NCBI RefSeq assembly: GCF_037975245.1
Contig: NC_092581.1
Location: 2,058,501 to 2,122,500 of the forward strand
Length of the DNA: 64,000 nt
Direction of reading: 5' to 3'
Origin: Apostichopus japonicus
Taxonomy: Eukaryota > Echinodermata > Holothuroidea > Aspidochirotida > Stichopodidae
Of the stretch, positions 58,901 to 64,000 are shown one piece after another. The notes beneath the pieces are model-generated. The model was not told where the DNA came from, ran no database searches, and saw only the letters and a list, made by a program, of their open reading frames with translations. Each line of letters starts with the position of its first letter. Position 1 is the stretch's first letter. Position numbers and translations under genes: made by a program.

Positions 58901-59993
58901 GATTGATGGCAGCTTGAAAGAAAAATATCATTATATAAAAATAAAAAAAAATGATTTAAATATATTGCGATCTGAATAAACTTACATACAGTGATAATCT
59001 TTTGAATTTTTGAAGAATGTTTGAAATTAAAAAGTATACAATTTGATATATCAAATAATTGATAAACCAATGATGAACTTATGAAAACTGATACATGAGA
59101 TTTAAATTTTAAAAGCAGATATTGGCTTTAACAATCGATTTCATTTGGACAAACTGTTCGAACGGTGCGATATGTAATCGTCATATAACAAGGTATATCC
59201 ATCCATTGTATAGAAATATCCAAGATCTGTTTACGGGAAGAAGAGTTCACAGTGAAAATGAAATGAGTCGATTTCCGTTTTACATATGATTAATTCTAAT
59301 AATAATAAGCAAATTGTCTGTGCAACGAAATATTAAAAAATAGAAGGAAAGCATTATTGAATCGATGGCTAACCGTCATTTTGTATAAAGCGTAACAGCT
59401 TTTTTCTTTGTACCTGAATCACCTGTTCTGAGTTTATACTTGCTTTGTTGGGACATAAAATTTGTTTAAAAAACATACCAAAATCTGTCTTACTGAATTT
59501 TAAAGAACGATATGAGTATAGAAAAGAATGAAAAAATAAAACATAGAACACTTACAAAATAAAAACTAAGTGAAGACAAAATGAAATGCCATGCACATTC
59601 TATAACTAACTACTATAATTGGGTCTCTTACACCAGTTTATACCGTCCTATGCATGAATCTGACTATGGGTGTGAGGGGCGCAAAAAACAAGAACAATTA
59701 CATTTTAGAGTAACCAAAGGTAACAATCATTTTCCTTCTTGTAAACACCGATAGGTGTGAAGAAAGTCAATATCCTGCAGGCTTAGGATTATTCTTGATA
59801 AATTTAGGGGAAATCAGTAAAGAAAGGAACCGATTAATTCAGTTGTGGTCCGTTTAGAGTGCAAGTGACCTTGTAAGTTGTAGTCGTGAAGGGCTGCGTA
59901 CCAATATATGAAACATGGCACCTATAGATTTAGCGTTAGAATTTTAGCTTTAAAACCGCCATTATAAACACGTACGGAAGCTGTGTGAATGTC

Positions 59994-60135
<142 letters not shown>

Positions 60136-60964
60136 CATAATCACAATCATAAATATATATAAAATACAAATCTTAGAGGCAGCGACGTATATACATTGAT
60201 CTATCTTTACATGTTAACAGATTAACAAATTTGACACATTTTTGATCTTTACTTATTGCGTATATGATAACATATCAAAAGGCAAAATAAGGCACTTGAT
60301 AAGAAAGGCAGCAGTCGACATAGAATAATTCAAATCAGAAAAAAAGAGCAAGGAAACACAACATAAACCTCTCAGCAAACGGACGATTTCTTGGCAGTTA
60401 TAGACTATAATATGAATAACATTTTGGTATTGAAAGCCACTGTTTTCTCTAGTGATTTGATTTCATTATTTAATTGTAATTTCACAAGCAGAAAATATCC
60501 AATTGCAAAGATGATTTTTCATAATAATTTCAAGAAGAAGAGGAAGAAAAAAAAGTTTAATAATTAGTATCGTTGTAACTGTTTCGTCAGTAAAATGAAA
60601 GTATTTTGTATAAAAACAAAGAAAATTTAGCCAAACTGCGATGGGCTCGTTAAGATTCCTGAAAAGAAGGAAATATGCTGAAAGCCATATTGTTTTAGCA
60701 GTGAGATTATGTATATGTAAGGTAAAGTGGAGGTCAATGGAATGCATTGTAAAAAAAACCCGTCAAAACGATGGTGACATTGTTATTATGTTCCCTATAC
60801 CTTTCATGTGAACGTACATTAACTCTGTGATATATCTTACATGGAATCAGATATGTCTCATTAGCTGTATGGGGGAAATTTTCAAAAAAAATTATATCGA
60901 TCACATATAAATCAATAATTATATTAGGGTTTGTGTCTCCTTTCTCAAATTGAACATCATGATC

Positions 60965-60966
<2 letters not shown>

Positions 60967-61056
<90 letters not shown>

Positions 61057-61096
61057 TATAAATATATAAATATATATATATATATGTATACATATA

Positions 61097-61174
<78 letters not shown>
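60967..61174. repeat. (TA)n microsatellite, about 208 bp
   Basis: TA dinucleotides with a short central interruption (TAAATA and GTATACATA units, 61051-61105). Self-complementary on both sides, so a cruciform is possible. Confidence 0.97.
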
Positions 61175-61176
<2 letters not shown>

Positions 61177-62108
61177 CTTCTTTTTGGCAGCATAAAGGAT
61201 CAATACACAGCTCAAATGACCACCAACATTTGTTTAATTTATGTGGCTTTCATTAAAGATATTACTATAACAACGTATTTCTGATTACCTGTCAATATTC
61301 ATACAAAATTCCATAATTAATAGTTAAGCTTACTTCATCGGTGCAGAAAGAAATAAGAAAATTTCAGTATTCTCTTTATAATTTTAAAATTATTGCTTAC
61401 ATTTTCAAATAGTTGCAGGAAGAACGTCTTTTCATAGAGGTCTCTGCTACCAGCTATGATGCATGTTAATTAAAATGATTCTCTTTGTCATTAAAATAAA
61501 TAATCCATCCTTTTTTCTTCTACATAAAACCAAAATTTACGGAAGCACACGGTTCTGAGTGCGCTGTTCTACCACCACACATAAAGCGACCTAGACACCA
61601 TATTTATTATCCCTGCCTGTGTTGATCTAGATATAACATCAGATATAAACTGTAAAAAGAGAGAAAAAATAGTTGGCTGGATCTCATATAAGTGATTGCA
61701 TTTACTGAAAAGTATAACTGCTTATACAGGTTTCATCTATCAAAATATTGTTCCATTGTGATGTAAATCAGTTGCCATAAGACCGACATGTTACATGCAA
61801 ATATATAGCCAACATGGATTACGAACGTATGCTCAAAAATGTTGTCTGCGTATGGAAGCGTATGATACTTGATATAAAACCAAAGGAAAATCTAAGAAGC
61901 ACGTGTCTGTTGGATTCCGAATATTTACGCTGCTCACTCTAAGTAGCTTTTCAATACTAATCCCTTCCTTCAGTAGACAAGACTGTCATATTTCATTTTA
62001 GGGAACTTTCTTCTCAGCATACAAAAAATAAAAAAAATTTAAAAAAATCGTCATGATTTTATCAATGACGACGCATGTACCAAAAAGCATCCGATTGTTG
62101 TATACAAG

Positions 62109-63538
62109 TTAACATTTGATGGCTTTGTCTTTTATCTTCTGTAAGACATTCTCCAACTTTGACGATATTCTTTCAGGGTTGTTCGATTGTTCAACAGGTT
62201 CGACAAAGACCGACTCTTCCTTCGGAAGTGTAGAATCTGGGATTTCCTTGGACGCGGAAGTCCTCTCGTTTCTTCTTTGAGGGTCATTTTGGTCATCATT
62301 ATCCGGTGTTAAGGTTGTTGGCAAATCCTCCTGTTGATGATGGATTTCAGGCCTCTGCTCGTGTTCAAATACATCGTCTTCCCCCATGGATGCGATGTCC
62401 TTGGAGGTGTTACTTTCGTCGATGGATAACGGCGTTAGAAGATTCAGAGAGATATCTGACGAGTGGCTGGTGCTTGGACTGATTGGAGCTTGAGCAGCGG
62501 TGCTCGTGGATGGCAGGGAAAATGACCTCTGTGATGATGAGTATTCATTATAATCGTCATTACCTTCACCAAAGTAGTCCATGACTCCGTCACTCGCGCC
62601 ATTTGGCAAGCTCTTAAAAGGCTTCTCTCTCATCATGGCGCCTGGGGCCCCTTGCTCTTGATTGTTCTCGTCATGAGAGCGCATGTGACTCTTCAAATGG
62701 ACGTGTTGGCTGAACTTCATGAGACACCTGTCGCACTGGTAAGGTTTCACACCACTGTGGAGTCTTTGGTGTGTCTTCAGGTTACTGCTGCTCGAGAACC
62801 GCTTAGCACAGACGGAGCAGGAGTACGGTCTCTCACCGGTGTGGACGAGACGATGCTTCTCAAGGTGGGCGTACTGGGTGAACCCACGCGAACAAGTCTC
62901 ACATTTAAATGGTCTCTCGTTGTTGTGAATCCGAAGATGAACTTTTAGGTTCGACAGTTGGCCGAATGTGCGAAAGCAGACGTTACATTCGTACTTGATT
63001 TTCCCATTAGCATCACGTGGAAGTTTGTAACTGAGCGATCTGTGGCCATAGCGACCACTACTCCCTCCTGATCTCTTGGACGTCACGTGGCGTCTTTTCT
63101 TCGACTCGAATGAGAGTAGTGCATTGGGATGGAACATCGTTTGTCGTGGAGATAAGTCGTCAGAACTCGCTGCGTGATAGCCTGCAGGAACATCCGGCTG
63201 AATCGCCTCCAAATACTCCATCGCTTGGTCTTGAATCGCAGTGGCTGGATAAATGCTTCCGTTGGGATGTGCGAGGCCAAAATGTGTGGATGAGTCTGGC
63301 TTGGGTATCATATTTCTCCTCATGGTGTGAGAAACGGGATGATCAGGACCTTGATTACCAAACAAGTAAGAAGGAGATGTTGGGTCGAAAGCATGTATGG
63401 ATGTGACGGCTGATGGTGGTGTCCCATTCTTCTTAACTACTTCAGATTTGCCATTGTTCGAGCCGAGTTCACCGTGTTTTGAGCTGAAATCTAATGCAGC
63501 CTCCTCTACAGTTGGGCTGGAACATTCGGAAGGCATTT
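62109..63538 (-). CDS. PRDM1: PRDM1/Blimp-1, 3'-terminal coding exon with four C2H2 zinc fingers (partial gene)
   Basis: The exon begins after the acceptor CTACAG (AG at 63540-63539) with two nucleotides that complete a codon, so the Met at 63536 is probably internal and earlier exons with the PR/SET domain lie beyond the window. Numbering from that Met, [11 protein letters not shown] leads into finger 1 (C184, C187, H200, H204), finger 2 (C212, C215, H228, H232), finger 3 (C240, C243, H256, H260) and finger 4 (C268, C271, H284, H288). [24 protein letters not shown] and [12 protein letters not shown] are hallmark PRDM1 fingers. PRDM1 is a nuclear sequence-specific repressor; in sea urchins blimp1 works in the endomesoderm network. 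A Ser/Asp/Glu-rich tail of about 187 residues follows finger 4. No fifth C2HC finger, as in human PRDM1, is visible. Identification is strong. Confidence 0.95.
62673..62993 (-). other. PRDM1: Zinc-finger array of PRDM1
   Basis: Four consecutive C2H2 fingers with TGERPY/NNERPF/SGVKPY-type linkers are encoded without an intron. In PRDM1 the first two fingers are chiefly responsible for recognising GAAAG-type sites. All zinc ligands are intact. Confidence 0.93.
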
Positions 63539-64000
63539 CTGTAGATGTAAGAAAGTATTAATGTGTCATTGACAATATTTTCAGGTCGAGGTCAGTTAAG
63601 AAATAAACAATAAAGAAATAAAATAAAAATATATAAAAAATAAAATAAAAAAAACCCAGGTCAATTAAGACATAAATATTTAAAACAAATGCGACCTTAA
63701 AACTATACTAGCTGCAGATCTATAGCTTCCCTTAGTCTGGACATGAATTTGAAGTCCACCCATAAGAGATTTGATTGCGAACAGTCATAGAAAAGCTGGC
63801 TTTTGTTTTTCACGAAGTGGAACTTGGATTAAGCTCTTTTACACTGAGTATACCCAATTGGATTTATCACTGCTGCATAGGAAGCCTTGCGTATCTTTCC
63901 ATATGAATAAATTTTAATCATGCAACCACCAAGATAAAACGGTTTAATGGAAAATTCCAACATCATATCGTGAATACTTTTTATTACTTGAGACTTCCGA
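63539..64000. other. Intron upstream of the PRDM1 last exon
   Basis: AT-rich sequence after the acceptor at 63539-63540. No further PRDM1 exon was recognised before the window ends. Confidence 0.55.

Noticed and set aside
60919-61284. Tyr-Ile repeat proteins
   Set aside because: Translations of the TA microsatellite.
63534-63536. ATG as the true start of PRDM1
   Set aside because: It sits two bases after a good splice acceptor, and the PR domain is missing, so it is an internal Met of a later exon.

Overview
The window is nuclear DNA of an invertebrate animal. Coding sequence is split into short exons with GT..AG introns, AT-rich non-coding DNA predominates, and there are tRNA-derived SINEs, hAT-like and other inverted-repeat transposons and very long microsatellites. 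An echinoderm, perhaps a sea cucumber, is my best guess. The guess rests on the protein similarities and on the many TAGGCCTA-type palindromes. The sequence alone does not settle the species.

Four genes can be supported, and each was rebuilt by matching splice sites and intron phases. (1) 6403-9616, minus strand: a complete four-exon gene for a 213-residue NAD(P)-binding reductase-like protein of the biliverdin reductase B / flavin reductase type (atypical SDR). Its last intron holds 71 perfect GGGGA units and a 211-bp tandem duplication. (2) 15506-33935, plus strand: a twelve-exon UTP14 gene (769 residues) for a component of the small-subunit processome in nucleolar ribosome biogenesis. (3) 35473-54692, minus strand: an eight-exon CEP57-family gene (501 residues) for a centrosomal coiled-coil protein with a microtubule-binding C-terminus. 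UTP14 and CEP57 converge, with about 1.5 kb between their stop codons. (4) 62109-63538, minus strand: the last coding exon of PRDM1/Blimp-1, with four C2H2 zinc fingers. Its PR domain would lie beyond the right edge.

The rest is mostly repeats. Positions 1-6400 hold a 708-bp inverted-repeat element whose ends each carry six CAAAACGTCCCC-like units, a 762-bp hAT-like element with an exact 8-bp target duplication, and a decayed LINE reverse-transcriptase fragment. Positions 9617-15500 hold a second hAT-like element, another inverted-repeat pair and a degenerate AT-rich array upstream of UTP14. The UTP14 introns carry SINEs, low-copy tandem duplications and a repeat with nuclear-receptor-type half sites. 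The CEP57 introns hold a 13-copy 66-bp minisatellite, a cluster of tRNA-derived elements including an exact 156-bp tandem array, and further copies of the half-site repeat. Positions 54700-62100 are gene-poor, with a palindrome-rich stretch, an inverted-repeat element and two long TA arrays.

The genes do not form a pathway. UTP14 and CEP57 are housekeeping genes, PRDM1 is a developmental transcription factor, and the reductase-like gene is metabolic. CEP57 next to PRDM1 recalls human 6q21, where CEP57L1 and PRDM1 both lie, so the linkage may be ancient. I found no convincing new defence or mobile system. The most notable items are the four-exon reductase-like gene with altered key residues, the repeat family carrying DR1/DR4-type half sites, and the tandem tRNA-derived array.
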